64,000 nt of DNA from Kitasatospora cinereorecta (GCF_024172095.1 NZ_JAMZDX010000003.1:884001-948000); one strand, 5' to 3'; counted from the stretch's first letter, positions 38,885 through 48,382 are shown. The notes: a model not told the origin generated them from the letters alone. Program-made: numbers and translations.

Positions 38885-39232
38885 GGCCGCCAGCCGCGCG
38901 CATCTGCCGTCCGCCGAGTGGGCGGGAGCGCAGGCTCGGAGACGAGCCTGCGGCTCCCCGGCCCCCGCGGCTCCCCAGGGGAGCGAGCGTCGTTGCGCGC
39001 CTGCCAGGCCCAGTGGCCCGGCCTTGACAACTCAGAAGACTGGTCAGACCAGAAGACTTTCGACACCCCGCACCGTGCGGGGCGCCGAGCGAGACTACGA
39101 GCCCCTGTGCGGCCTCGCGTCCGCACGACGGCACCGTGGGAGTCGGCCCGCCAATGCTGTGGCCGACTGTACTGACGGTGGCGCGTCGTGCCCGGATGCG
39201 GAGCCCGGGGGCCTGACGGGAGATCCACCCGC
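38885..39232. other. 348-bp intergenic leader region upstream of rne
   Basis: Contains a terminator-like stem for the preceding gene (CGCAGGCTCG 38929-38938 with CGAGCCTGCG 38943-38952). It also has a TTGACA -35-like hexamer at 39024-39029 without a clear TANNNT partner, the small palindrome CTGGTCAGACCAG at 39040-39052, and a perfect 8-bp stem AGTCGGCC/GGCCGACT at 39141-39168. No ORF looks real. Confidence 0.5.
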
Positions 39233-42200
39233 ATGCTCGAGAACACCGAACCGCAGTCCGCTGCGGACAACACTGATGCCGACGGCACCTCCGCCGCTCC
39301 GCCGCGTCGCCGCCGCCGGGCCGTGTCCCGGCCGGCCGGTGCGCCGCAGGGCGCGGCTGCCGAGACCGCCGAGACGGTCCTGCCGACCGAGGCTGTGACG
39401 CCGGCTCCGGCCGAGGCCGAGGCGGCTCCGGCCGCCGTCGAGCCGGCCGAGAAGCCGGTCCGGGCCCGCCGGACCCGCAAGCGCGCCGAGTCGCCGGCCG
39501 GTACGCCGGAGGCTGCGCCGATCGAGGTCGCCCAGCCCGAGCCGGTCGCCGAGCAGGCCCCGGCCGAGCCGGTGGCCGAGGCCGAGGAGGCCGAGAAGCC
39601 GGTGCGGGCCCGCCGTACCCGCAAGCGGGTGTCGGCCCCCGCGCAGTCCCCGGAGCCGGTCGTCGAGCCGGAGGCCGTCGTGGCGCCGGTCGAGGTCGCT
39701 CAGCCGGAGCCGGTCGCCGAGGAGGCCCCGGCCGAGGCCGAGGAGGCCGAGAAGCCGGTGCGGGCCCGCCGAACCCGCAAGCGGGTGTCTGCCCCCGCGC
39801 AGTCCCCTGAGCCGGCTGCCGAGCCGGAGGCCGTCGTGGCGCCGGTCGAGGAGCCCGCCGCCGAGGAGGAGGCCGAGGAGGAGACCGCCGCGGTCGCCGA
39901 GGCCCCGGCCGCCGAGCAGCCCGCCGCCCAGCCCGAGGCCGAGACCTCGCACCGGGTGCGCCGCCGCGCCGTGCGCCCCTCCACCGCGATCTTCCAGGCG
40001 CCGGTCTTCCAGGAGCCCGCCCCCTTCGTCGCCCAGGCCCCCGCCCAGGCGCCGTCCCAGGCCCCGGCCGCGGCCGAGCGTCCCGCCGTCCAGGCGGAGC
40101 CGGTCGCCCAGGCGAGCGGGGACGAGGAGGAGTTCGAGTACAGCGGGGTGGGCCGGCGCCGCCGGGTCCGTACCGCCGTCCGGGTGCAGCCGAAGGCGAA
40201 GGCGCGGCCCGAGCCGAAGCCGGAGCCGGTCGTCGAGCCGGAGGCCGTCGAGGCGTCCGCCGCCGGTCCGGAGGCCGAGGGCGACTGGGAGGAGGACGGC
40301 CGTCCGTCCCGCCGCCGCCGTCGGGGTGGCCGTCGCCGCCGCCGCGGTGAGGCCGAGGAGCCGGAGGCCGTGGAGGCCGTGGAGGCCGAGACCGCCCAGG
40401 CCGAGGACGAGTCGGCCGAGGAGGCCGAGGGCGACGAGGAGGAGGGCGACGAGGACGAGCTGGCCGCCGGTCTGGCCGGTTCGCGCCGCCGCCGTCGCCG
40501 TCGCCGCCGCAGCGGTGACGGTGCCCCCGAGGCCGCCGAGACCACCGAGGACGGCGTCCGTACCGTGGTGAAGGTGCGCGAGCCGCGCCGCCGCTCCACC
40601 GAGCCCGCGTTCGACCCGGACGAGGTGCAGTCCATCAAGGGCTCCACCCGCCTGGAGGCGAAGAAGCAGCGCCGCCGCGAGGGCCGCGAGCTGGGCCGCC
40701 GCCGGGTGCCGATCATCACCGAGGCCGAGTTCCTGGCCCGCCGCGAGTCGGTCGAGCGGGTGATGGTGGTCCGCCAGAACGGCGCCCGCACCCAGATCGG
40801 CGTGCTCGAGGACGGCGTGCTGGTCGAGCACTACGTCAACAAGGAGCAGGCCACCTCGTACGTGGGCAACGTGTACCTGGGCAAGGTCCAGAACGTGCTG
40901 CCCTCGATGGAGGCCGCCTTCGTCGACATCGGCAAGGGCCGCAACGCGGTGCTGTACGCCGGTGAGGTCAACTTCGGCGCGCTCGGCGGCCACAGCGGCC
41001 CGCGCCGGATCGAGTCGGTGCTGAAGTCCGGCCAGTCCGTGCTGGTCCAGGTCTCCAAGGACCCGATCGGCCACAAGGGCGCCCGCCTGACCAGCCAGAT
41101 CTCGCTGCCCGGCCGCTACCTGGTGTACGTGCCCGAGGGCTCGATGACCGGCATCTCCCGCAAGCTGCCGGAGAACGAGCGCGCCCGTCTGAAGCAGATC
41201 CTCAAGAAGATCGTCCCGGACGACGCGGGCGTCATCGTGCGCACCGCCGCCGAGGGCGCCAGCGAGGACGAGCTCACCCGCGACGTGCAGCGCCTGCAGC
41301 AGCAGTGGGAGGAGATCCAGAAGAAGGCCACCAGCGGCAACGCCCCGGCGCTGCTGTACGGCGAGCCGGACATGACTGTCCGGGTGGTCCGCGACATCTT
41401 CAACGAGGACTTCACCAAGGTCATCGTCAGCGGTGCCGACGCCTGGAGCACCATCCACGACTACGTCTCCAACGTGGCCCCGGACCTCACCGAGCGCCTG
41501 CAGCGGTGGACCAGCGACGTGGACGTGTTCGCCACCTACCGGATCGACGAGCAGCTGATGAAGGCGCTGGACCGCAAGGTCTGGCTGCCCTCGGGCGGTT
41601 CGCTGGTGATCGACCGGACCGAGGCGATGATCGTCGTCGACGTCAACACCGGCAAGTTCGTCGGCCAGGGCGGCAACCTCGAGGAGACCGTCACCCGCAA
41701 CAACATCGAGGCGGCCGAGGAGATCGTCCGCCAGCTGCGGCTGCGCGACCTCGGCGGCATCATCGTGATCGACTTCATCGACATGGTGCTGGAGTCCAAC
41801 CGCGACCTGGTGCTGCGCCGCCTGCTGGAGTGCCTGGGCCGGGACCGGACCAAGCACCAGGTGGCCGAGGTCACCTCGCTGGGCCTGGTCCAGATGACCC
41901 GCAAGCGGGTCGGCCAGGGCCTGCTGGAGTCCTTCTCCGAGGCGTGCGTGCACTGCAACGGCCGCGGCGTGATCGTCCACATGGACCAGCCGCACGTCCA
42001 CACCGGCGGCGGCCCGGCCCCGGTGGCCGGCGAGGGCGGCAGCAAGCGCCGTCGTCGCGGCAAGGGCGGCACCGGTCAGACCGAGGCCGAGGCCGCGGCG
42101 GTGGAGACCGCCGAGGTCGAGGAGCTCGTCGAGGCCGTTGAGGCCGTCGAGGAGCCGGTGGCCGAGGAGGCCCCGGTGGCCGAGCCGGAGACCATCGTCG

Positions 42201-42694
42201 TGCCGGCCGCGGTCGAGCAGGCCCCGGTGGAGGCCGTGGTGGCCGAGGCCCCGGCGGCTCCGGCCGGCCGGCCGCGCCGCCGCGCGGTGCGCAAGGCCAC
42301 CGCCCCGGCGGGTTCGTCCGGCCAGGCCGAGATCGTGGTGCTGCAGGCCCGCGCCGAGGCCGCCATGGAGGCCGCGCTGGCCGCCGCCGAGACGGCTGCC
42401 GCCTCGGGCGAGCCGGGTGAGGTGGCCGTGGCGGTCGCCGAGGAGGCTGTGGTGGCAGAGGTCGCCGAGCCGACCGAGGCCGTCGAGGCCGCGGAGCCCG
42501 TCGAGGCCGCCGAGGCCGAGGAGGAGCCGGCGCCGAAGAAGCGGGCCACCCGCAAGACGGCCGCCAAGAAGACCGTCGCAGCGAAGAAGACCACGGCTGC
42601 GAAGAAGACCACCGCCCGCAAGACCGCGACCAAGCGGACCAGCGCGGCGGCCAAGAAGGCCGCGGCCGCCGAAGGTGACGGCGCCGCAGAGTGA
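39233..42694 (+). CDS. rne: Ribonuclease E/G family protein (RNase E)
   Basis: 1153 residues from ATG at 39233 (MLENTEPQSAADN). The N-terminal 450 residues are low-complexity Ala/Glu/Pro/Arg, with EAEKPVRARRTRKRVSAPAQ-like units repeated three times. The catalytic half begins near residue 470: S1 domain around NVYLGKVQNVLPSMEAAFVD, 5' sensor and DNase-I-like core with IVVDVNTGKFVGQGG and IIVIDFIDMVLESN, then the Zn-link CVHCNGRG. The tail is Ala/Glu-rich then Lys-rich (KKRATRKTAAKKTVAAKKT). In actinobacteria the catalytic part sits in the middle, as here. It processes rRNA and decays mRNA as a degradosome scaffold. Confidence 0.93.
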   Translation: MLENTEPQSAADNTDADGTSAAPPRRRRRAVSRPAGAPQGAAAETAETVLPTEAVTPAPAEAEAAPAAVEPAEKPVRARRTRKRAESPAGTPEAAPIEVAQPEPVAEQAPAEPVAEAEEAEKPVRARRTRKRVSAPAQSPEPVVEPEAVVAPVEVAQPEPVAEEAPAEAEEAEKPVRARRTRKRVSAPAQSPEPAAEPEAVVAPVEEPAAEEEAEEETAAVAEAPAAEQPAAQPEAETSHRVRRRAVRPSTAIFQAPVFQEPAPFVAQAPAQAPSQAPAAAERPAVQAEPVAQASGDEEEFEYSGVGRRRRVRTAVRVQPKAKARPEPKPEPVVEPEAVEASAAGPEAEGDWEEDGRPSRRRRRGGRRRRRGEAEEPEAVEAVEAETAQAEDESAEEAEGDEEEGDEDELAAGLAGSRRRRRRRRRSGDGAPEAAETTEDGVRTVVKVREPRRRSTEPAFDPDEVQSIKGSTRLEAKKQRRREGRELGRRRVPIITEAEFLARRESVERVMVVRQNGARTQIGVLEDGVLVEHYVNKEQATSYVGNVYLGKVQNVLPSMEAAFVDIGKGRNAVLYAGEVNFGALGGHSGPRRIESVLKSGQSVLVQVSKDPIGHKGARLTSQISLPGRYLVYVPEGSMTGISRKLPENERARLKQILKKIVPDDAGVIVRTAAEGASEDELTRDVQRLQQQWEEIQKKATSGNAPALLYGEPDMTVRVVRDIFNEDFTKVIVSGADAWSTIHDYVSNVAPDLTERLQRWTSDVDVFATYRIDEQLMKALDRKVWLPSGGSLVIDRTEAMIVVDVNTGKFVGQGGNLEETVTRNNIEAAEEIVRQLRLRDLGGIIVIDFIDMVLESNRDLVLRRLLECLGRDRTKHQVAEVTSLGLVQMTRKRVGQGLLESFSEACVHCNGRGVIVHMDQPHVHTGGGPAPVAGEGGSKRRRRGKGGTGQTEAEAAAVETAEVEELVEAVEAVEEPVAEEAPVAEPETIVVPAAVEQAPVEAVVAEAPAAPAGRPRRRAVRKATAPAGSSGQAEIVVLQARAEAAMEAALAAAETAAASGEPGEVAVAVAEEAVVAEVAEPTEAVEAAEPVEAAEAEEEPAPKKRATRKTAAKKTVAAKKTTAAKKTTARKTATKRTSAAAKKAAAAEGDGAAE

Positions 42695-42700
42695 GCCCAG

Positions 42701-42733
42701 GGGCCGGGACGGGTGTTCGACCCGTCCCGGCCC
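42701..42733 (+). terminator. Terminator after rne
   Basis: GGGCCGGGACGGGT (42701-42714) pairs perfectly with ACCCGTCCCGGCCC (42720-42733) around a GTTCG loop, 7 nt after the rne stop. Confidence 0.85.
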
Positions 42734-42746
42734 GTGGCGGCCCGGT

Positions 42747-42775
42747 TTGCTCCTGGAGTGACCGGTCCGTATTCT
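42747..42775 (+). promoter_or_regulatory. Promoter of rplU-rpmA
   Basis: TTGCTC (42747-42752) and TATTCT (42770-42775) are 17 bp apart, a good sigma-70/HrdB-type pair. Transcription would begin near 42782, leaving a leader of about 130 nt before the L21 ATG. Whether that leader has a control role cannot be told. Confidence 0.6.
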
Positions 42776-42912
42776 TGACCCTCGGCGTGTCTACGCCATG
42801 CTCCCGAGCACATCACCTCCCGGACGCCGCAAGGTGTCAGGGGGAGGCCGCTGTGTCCGTACCCAGCGGCTGGCATCCGGAGCTCCGACCGAGTAAGGAA
42901 AGCAGGTACCGC

Positions 42913-43230
42913 ATGTACGCGATCGTTCGCGCAGGCGGCCGCCAGCACAAGGTCGCCGTCGGCGACGTGCTGGAGATCGACCGTATTGACGCCAAGCCGG
43001 GTGACTCGGTGGAGCTCTCGACCATCCTGGTCGTCGACGGTGACGCTGTCACCTCCGACCCGTGGGTGCTCGGCGGCGTGAAGGCTCACGCCGAGGTGGT
43101 CGACCAGACCAAGGGCGAGAAGCTCGTCATCCTCCGCTACAAGAACAAGACGGGCTACCGCCGCCGTCAGGGCCACCGCCAGAAGCACACCGCGGTGCGC
43201 ATCACCAGCATCGACTCGGTCAGCAAGTAA
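42913..43230 (+). CDS. rplU: 50S ribosomal protein L21
   Basis: 105 residues from ATG at 42913 (MYAIVRAGGRQHKVAVGDVL). The C-terminal YKNKTGYRRRQGHRQKHTAVRI is the L21 signature that contacts 23S rRNA. GAGTAAGGAAAGCAGG precedes the start. L21 and L27 are cotranscribed (14-nt gap). Confidence 0.98.
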   Translation: MYAIVRAGGRQHKVAVGDVLEIDRIDAKPGDSVELSTILVVDGDAVTSDPWVLGGVKAHAEVVDQTKGEKLVILRYKNKTGYRRRQGHRQKHTAVRITSIDSVSK

Positions 43231-43244
43231 GGGGATAACGAGAA

Positions 43245-43502
43245 ATGGCACACAAGAAGGGCGCAAGCTCTACCCGCAACGGCCGTGACTCGAACGCCCA
43301 GCGCCTCGGCGTGAAGCGCTTCGGCGGCCAGGTCGTCAGCGCCGGCGAGATCATCGTCCGCCAGCGTGGCACCCACTTCCACCCGGGCGCCAACGTCGGC
43401 CGTGGCGGCGACGACACCCTGTTCGCGCTGACCGCCGGTGCCGTGCAGTTCGGCAACCGTCGCGGCCGCAAGGTCGTCAACATCGTGGCCGTCGAGGCCT
43501 GA
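43245..43502 (+). CDS. rpmA: 50S ribosomal protein L27
   Basis: 85 residues. The N-terminal tail MAHKKGASSTRNGRDSNAQR reaches the peptidyl-transferase centre; GNIIVRQRGTHFHPG appears here as GEIIVRQRGTHFHPGANVG. There is no N-terminal Firmicutes-type extension needing cleavage. Second gene of the rplU-rpmA operon, with a terminator straight after. Confidence 0.98.
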   Translation: MAHKKGASSTRNGRDSNAQRLGVKRFGGQVVSAGEIIVRQRGTHFHPGANVGRGGDDTLFALTAGAVQFGNRRGRKVVNIVAVEA

Positions 43503-43520
43503 GTCCGTAAAGACTCACAC

Positions 43521-43556
43521 TGAAGGGTGGGCCGGAATTCTCCGGCTCACCCTTCA
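43521..43556 (+). terminator. Terminator between rpmA and obg
   Basis: TGAAGGGTGGGCCGGA (43521-43536) pairs with TCCGGCTCACCCTTCA (43541-43556) with one G-U or mismatch, loop ATTC, followed by TGCTTTA. It may attenuate read-through into obg rather than block it fully. Confidence 0.8.
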
Positions 43557-43603
43557 TGCTTTACCGCAGGAACCACCTTTTTCTTCGTACTGGAGGCACC
43601 CCC

Positions 43604-45076
43604 ATGACCACCTTCGTGGACCGCGTCGAACTTCACGTCGCCGCGGGTAACGGAGGCCACGGCTGTGCCTCCGTGCACCGGGAGAAGTTCAAGCCGCTCG
43701 GCGGCCCCGACGGGGGCAACGGCGGTGAGGGCGGCAGCATCATCCTGACCGTCGACTCCCAGGTCACCACCCTGCTCGAGTACCACCACTCGCCCAAGCG
43801 CAAGGCGACCAACGGCAAGCCCGGCGCGGGCGGCCACCGCACCGGCGCCGACGGCCAGGACCTCGTCCTGCCGGTGCCGGACGGCACCGTGGTGCTCGAC
43901 CGCAAGGGCAACGTGCTCGCCGACCTGGTCGGCCACGGCACCAGCTTCGTCGCCGCTCAGGGCGGCCGCGGCGGCCTCGGCAACGCCGCGCTGGCCTCCG
44001 CCCGCCGCAAGGCCCCCGGCTTCGCGCTGCTCGGCGAGCCCGGCGAGTTCCGCGACATCGTCATGGAGCTCAAGTCCGTCGCGGACGTCGCCCTGGTCGG
44101 CTACCCGAGCGCCGGCAAGTCCTCGCTGATCTCGGTGCTCTCCGCCGCCAAGCCGAAGATCGCCGACTACCCGTTCACCACCCTGATCCCCAACCTCGGT
44201 GTGGTGACCGCCGGTTCGACCGTCTACACGATCGCCGACGTGCCGGGCCTGATCCCGGGCGCCAGCCAGGGCAAGGGCCTGGGCCTGGAGTTCCTGCGCC
44301 ACGTGGAGCGCTGCGAGGTGCTGGTGCACGTCCTCGACTGCGCCACCCTGGAGCCGGGCCGCGACCCGCTCACCGACCTGGAGACCATCGAGGCCGAGCT
44401 CGCCGAGTACGGCGGCCTGGAGGAGCGGCCCCGCCTGGTCGCGCTCAACAAGGTCGACGTGCCGGACGGCCAGGACATCGCCGACCTCACCCGCGAGTCG
44501 CTGGAGGAGCGCGGCTACCGCGTCTTCGAGGTCTCCGCGCTCGCCCACAAGGGCCTGCGCGAGCTGAGCTTCGCGCTCGCCGACATCGTCTCCGGCGCCC
44601 GCGCCGCCAAGCCGGTCCAGGAGTCCACCCGGATCGTCATCCGCCCGCAGGCGGTGGACGACGCCGGCTTCACCATCACCGAGGAGGACGGCGCCTACCG
44701 CATCCGCGGCACCAAGCCCGAGCGCTGGGTCCGCCAGACCGACTTCGCCAACGACGAGGCCGTCGGCTACCTCGCCGACCGCCTGGCCCGCCTCGGCGTC
44801 GAGCAGGAGCTGTGGAAGGTCGGCGCGACCGAGGGCGACACCGTCATCATCGGCCCCGACGACAACGCCGTCGTCTTCGACTGGGAGCCCACCATGGCCG
44901 CCGGCGCGGAGATGCTCGGCCGCCGCGGCGAGGACCACCGCTTCGAGACCCAGCGTCCCGCGGTGGACCGCCGCCGCGAGAAGCAGCGCGGACGCGACTC
45001 GGCGGAGCAGGAGTACCTCGAGTTCGAGGCGCTCAGCTCGGGCCGCCAGGCGATCGAGGGCGACGAGGACTACTGA
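43604..45076 (+). CDS. obgE: GTPase Obg
   Basis: 490 residues from ATG at 43604 with TGGAGG upstream (MTTFVDRVELHVAAGNGGHG). The N-terminal Obg fold has the Gly-rich loops (GGPDGGNGGEGGSIILTVD, GRGGLGNAA). The G domain begins GYPSAGKSSLISVLS (about 166-180), with DVPGLIPGASQGKGLG (switch II) and NKVDVPD. The OCT domain is about 350-430, then a charged tail. It is a large-ribosomal-subunit assembly GTPase and, in streptomycetes, affects aerial mycelium onset. Gene order L21-L27-Obg is widely conserved. Confidence 0.97.
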   Translation: MTTFVDRVELHVAAGNGGHGCASVHREKFKPLGGPDGGNGGEGGSIILTVDSQVTTLLEYHHSPKRKATNGKPGAGGHRTGADGQDLVLPVPDGTVVLDRKGNVLADLVGHGTSFVAAQGGRGGLGNAALASARRKAPGFALLGEPGEFRDIVMELKSVADVALVGYPSAGKSSLISVLSAAKPKIADYPFTTLIPNLGVVTAGSTVYTIADVPGLIPGASQGKGLGLEFLRHVERCEVLVHVLDCATLEPGRDPLTDLETIEAELAEYGGLEERPRLVALNKVDVPDGQDIADLTRESLEERGYRVFEVSALAHKGLRELSFALADIVSGARAAKPVQESTRIVIRPQAVDDAGFTITEEDGAYRIRGTKPERWVRQTDFANDEAVGYLADRLARLGVEQELWKVGATEGDTVIIGPDDNAVVFDWEPTMAAGAEMLGRRGEDHRFETQRPAVDRRREKQRGRDSAEQEYLEFEALSSGRQAIEGDEDY

Positions 45077-45096
45077 GAACGTCGGGCTGACTTTTC

Positions 45097-45201
45097 AGGG
45101 GCGCGGGGAACTGCGCGACCGGCCATCGCTCTGCGTGAGTGCAGGGCTGGGCGCGCAGTTCTCCCCCAGCCTTCGGCCGGGAGGTGCCCCCACGCGCCCC
45201 T
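45097..45201. repeat. Interspersed palindromic repeat, copy 3 (33-nt module in right arm, inverted)
   Basis: AGGGGCGCGGGGAACTGCGC on the left is mirrored by GCGCGCAGTTC and GCGCCCCT on the right. The right arm is interrupted at 45161-45193 by a 33-nt module that is the exact reverse complement of the one in copy 1 (18762-18794). It lies between obg and proB, in a gap of 215 bp that holds no gene. Confidence 0.88.
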
Positions 45202-45291
45202 GTCGTTCGTTCGTACGGTGAAACGCGGTGCGGAGGGGTGCCCCGGATCGCGTAAATTGCCCCCGGAGAACTACGCGAAGGGTCGGGGCCG

Positions 45292-46428
45292 ATGGCGGAT
45301 CAGACACTGCGGCAGGAGGTCCTGACCGCACGGCGGATCGTCGTCAAGGTCGGCTCGTCCTCCCTCACCACCAAGGCCGGCGGCCTGGACGCCGACCGGG
45401 TGGACGCGCTGGTGGACACCCTGGCGAAGGTGCTGGCCCGCCCGGACGCGCCGGAGGTCGTCCTGGTCTCGTCCGGTGCCATCGCGGCCGGCCTCGCCCC
45501 GCTCGGCCTGGCCAAGCGCCCGAGCGACCTGGCCCGCCAGCAGGCGGCCGCCAGTGTCGGCCAGGGCCTGCTGGTGGCCCGCTACACCGCGTCCTTCGCC
45601 CGGTACGGGATTCGGGTCGGCCAGGTGCTGCTGACCGCCGAGGACGCCAGCCGCCGCGCGCACTACCGCAACGCGTACCGCACGCTGGACCAGCTGCTGA
45701 CGATGGGCGCGATGCCGATCGTCAATGAGAACGACACCGTCGCCACCGCCGAAATCAGGTTCGGTGACAACGACCGGCTGGCGGCCCTGGTGGCCCATCT
45801 GGTGCGGGCGGACCTGCTGGTGCTGCTGTCCGACGTGGACGGCCTGTACGACGGCGACCCGAGCAAGCCGGGCACCAGCCGGATCGAGGTGGTGCGCGGC
45901 GCCGACGACATCGCGCACGTGGAGATCGGCAGCGCCGGCAAGGCGGGCGTGGGCACCGGCGGCATGGTGACCAAGGTGGAGGCGGCCCGGATCGCCACCG
46001 GCGCGGGCATCCCGGTGGTGCTGACCGCCGCCAGCCACGCCGCGGACGCGCTGGCCGGCCGGCCCACCGGCACGCTGTTCCTGCGCACCGGCAACCGCTC
46101 GGCGGACCGGCTGCTGTGGCTGGAGCACGCCTCGACGCCGCGCGGCGCGCTGGTCCTGGACGACGGCGCGGTGGCGGCCGTGGTGCACGGCGGGGCGTCG
46201 CTGCTGCCGGCCGGCGTGACCCGGGTGGAGGGCGACTTCACGGCGGGTGATCCGGTCGACCTTCTTGGTGAAAACGGTCACATCGTCGCCCGCGGACTGG
46301 TCAACTTTGATGCAAGGGAGTTGCCCCGTCTGCTCGGCCGCTCGACCAGGGAGCTGGCCCAGGAGCTCGGAGCCGCGTACGAACGCGAGGTCGTGCACCG
46401 CGACGACCTGGTGGTCCTGCGCGGCTGA
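45292..46428 (+). CDS. proB: Glutamate 5-kinase
   Basis: 378 residues. The amino acid kinase domain begins ARRIVVKVGSSSLTTK, with VSSGAIAAG, MPIVNENDTVA, and VLLSDVDGLYDGDP. The C-terminal PUA domain is about 285-360 (ALVLDDGAVAAVVHGGASLLPAGV). It phosphorylates glutamate as the first step to proline, with feedback control by proline. TAAATT at about 45253-45258 is a likely -10 box. proA follows after one small gene. Confidence 0.96.
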   Translation: MADQTLRQEVLTARRIVVKVGSSSLTTKAGGLDADRVDALVDTLAKVLARPDAPEVVLVSSGAIAAGLAPLGLAKRPSDLARQQAAASVGQGLLVARYTASFARYGIRVGQVLLTAEDASRRAHYRNAYRTLDQLLTMGAMPIVNENDTVATAEIRFGDNDRLAALVAHLVRADLLVLLSDVDGLYDGDPSKPGTSRIEVVRGADDIAHVEIGSAGKAGVGTGGMVTKVEAARIATGAGIPVVLTAASHAADALAGRPTGTLFLRTGNRSADRLLWLEHASTPRGALVLDDGAVAAVVHGGASLLPAGVTRVEGDFTAGDPVDLLGENGHIVARGLVNFDARELPRLLGRSTRELAQELGAAYEREVVHRDDLVVLRG

Positions 46429-46497
46429 CGGGGCCCGAAGGGGTGGGCAGAGGGGCCGGTCGGGCCCGCGGAGACGTCGCCGAACAGGAGGCCGCCG

Positions 46498-46992
46498 GTG
46501 GGACGCAGGCGGGAGGAAGCGCTGTCCGGGGAGCGGGCCGAGCGCCGGCTGACCAGCATCGCGGGCGGCCGGGCCGCCGGGGCGGACGCCGCCCGGGTCC
46601 GGGAGCTGCGCCCGCGGCAGGACGAGGACGAGGCGGCCCCGGAGCAGGGACGGCTGTGGCACGTGGTGCTCAGCGTGGCCGGGCCGGTCACCCCGCTCGC
46701 CGAGCTGCGGGCCGGGCTGGAGCGCCTGGCGCACGACCACTCGTTCTTCCTGACGGCCCGCTACGCCGCCGACCACGCGGAGGTCCGCTACTGGGAGGAG
46801 GCCCGCGACCTGCACGACGCGGCGGCCATCGCGCTGCGGCTGTGGGGCGAGCACAAGGCGTCGGCGAACTTACCGCCGTGGGAGATCGTCGGTCTGGAGG
46901 TGGTCGACCGGGCCACGTACCACCAGCGGGTGGCGGAGGGCTTCGGCGACCCGCCGCCCCAGCTCGGCGCGGTGCACCCGTTCCCCGGCTGA
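46498..46992 (+). CDS. Small conserved protein between proB and proA, unknown function
   Basis: 164 residues from GTG at 46498 behind a full AGGAGG. Residues 1-50 are charged (GRRREEALSGERAERRLTS), then a compact domain of about 100 residues (LWHVVLSVAGPVTPLAELRAGLERLAHDHSFFLTARYA). It has no transmembrane segment, signal or Cys. The arrangement proB-small gene-proA is familiar from streptomycetes, but I know no function. Confidence 0.75.
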   Translation: MGRRREEALSGERAERRLTSIAGGRAAGADAARVRELRPRQDEDEAAPEQGRLWHVVLSVAGPVTPLAELRAGLERLAHDHSFFLTARYAADHAEVRYWEEARDLHDAAAIALRLWGEHKASANLPPWEIVGLEVVDRATYHQRVAEGFGDPPPQLGAVHPFPG

Positions 46993-47077
46993 CGCCCGGG
47001 CCCTTTCCGGACACCGCCGCCGACCACCTGTCGGAACGGGCGCCGGTCCGGCGCCCGCGAATCGCTACCCTTGGCGC

Positions 47078-48382
47078 ATGAGCGACCTCACCGCCACCGA
47101 CAGCCCCGTTCTCGCCGCCGCGCGCCGTGCCCGGGAGGCGGCCGCCGGGCTCGCCCCGCTGCCGCGCGGCGTCAAGGACGCCGCGCTGCTGGCGATCGCC
47201 GACGCGCTGGTCGCGCGCGGCGCGGAGATCACCGCCGCCAACGCCGAGGACGTGGCCCGGGCCCGCGAGGCGGGCACCGCCGAGTCGGTGATCGACCGGC
47301 TGACCCTCACCGAGGAGCGGATCGCCGCCATCGCGGAGGACGTCCGCAGGGTGGCCGGCCTGCCCGACCCGGTCGGCGAGGTGATCCGCGGCTACACCCT
47401 GCCGAACGGGCTGGACGTGCGCCAGGTCCGGGTCCCGCTCGGCGTGGTCGGCATCATCTACGAGGCCCGCCCCAACGTGACGGTGGACGCCGCGGCGCTC
47501 TGCCTGAAGTCCGGCAACGCGGTGCTGCTGCGCGGCTCCGCCTCGGCGTACCGCTCCAACACCGCCCTGGTCGAGGTCCTGCGCGCCGCGGTCGAGGGCG
47601 CCGGGCTGCCCGCCGACGCGGTGCAGCTGGTTCCCGGCGAGAGCCGGGACTCGGTGCAGGAGCTGATGCGCGCCCGCGGCCTGGTGGACGTGCTGATCCC
47701 GCGCGGCGGCGCCTCGCTGATCCGCACCGTGGTCGAGGGCTCGACCGTCCCGGTGATCGAGACCGGTACCGGCAACTGCCACGTGTACGTGGACGCCGGG
47801 GCCGACCTGGCGATGGCGGTCGGCATCCTGCTGAACTCCAAGGCCCAGCGGGTCAGCGTCTGCAACTCCGCCGAGACGCTGCTGGTGCACCAGGACATCG
47901 CCGACACCTTCCTGCCGCTCGCCCTGGCGGCGTTGGCCGGGGCCGGGGTCACCGTGCACGGCGACGACGCGGTGCTGAAGGCCGCCGAGGGCACCGGGGC
48001 CACCGTCGTCCCGGCGACCGACGAGGACTGGGAGGCCGAGTACCTCTCGTACGACATCGCCGCCGCGGTGGTGCCCTCGCTGGACGCGGCGGTGGCGCAC
48101 ATCCGCCGCTGGACCTCCGGCCACACCGAGGCGATCGTGACCACCTCGCAGGCGGCCGCCCGCCGCTTCACCCAGCTGGTCGACTCGACCACGGTGGCCG
48201 TCAACGCCTCCACACGGTTCACCGACGGGGGTGAGTTCGGTTTCGGCGCGGAGATCGGGATCTCCACCCAGAAGCTGCACGCCCGCGGCCCGATGGGCCT
48301 GCCCGAGCTGACCTCGACGAAGTACATCGTCACTGGTGACGGGCACGTCCGGGGCGAGGCCACGCAGACCGTCGGGGGCTGA
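47078..48382 (+). CDS. proA: Gamma-glutamyl phosphate reductase
   Basis: 434 residues from ATG, with TACCCT ending 6 nt upstream and no ribosome-binding site, so probably leaderless. The aldehyde-dehydrogenase-like fold is clear: VPLGVVGIIYEARPNVTVDAAALCLKSGNA, VDVLIPRGGASLIRT, VIETGTGNCHVYVD, and the catalytic Cys262 in RVSVCNSAETLLV. NASTRFTDGGEFGFGAEIGIST is the C-terminal signature. It reduces glutamyl phosphate with NADPH, second step of proline synthesis. Confidence 0.96.
   Translation: MSDLTATDSPVLAAARRAREAAAGLAPLPRGVKDAALLAIADALVARGAEITAANAEDVARAREAGTAESVIDRLTLTEERIAAIAEDVRRVAGLPDPVGEVIRGYTLPNGLDVRQVRVPLGVVGIIYEARPNVTVDAAALCLKSGNAVLLRGSASAYRSNTALVEVLRAAVEGAGLPADAVQLVPGESRDSVQELMRARGLVDVLIPRGGASLIRTVVEGSTVPVIETGTGNCHVYVDAGADLAMAVGILLNSKAQRVSVCNSAETLLVHQDIADTFLPLALAALAGAGVTVHGDDAVLKAAEGTGATVVPATDEDWEAEYLSYDIAAAVVPSLDAAVAHIRRWTSGHTEAIVTTSQAAARRFTQLVDSTTVAVNASTRFTDGGEFGFGAEIGISTQKLHARGPMGLPELTSTKYIVTGDGHVRGEATQTVGG

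Noticed and set aside
39024..39052. TTGACA plus palindrome as a repressed rne promoter
   Set aside because: No acceptable TANNNT sequence at 16-19 bp from the TTGACA, so I do not call it a promoter.
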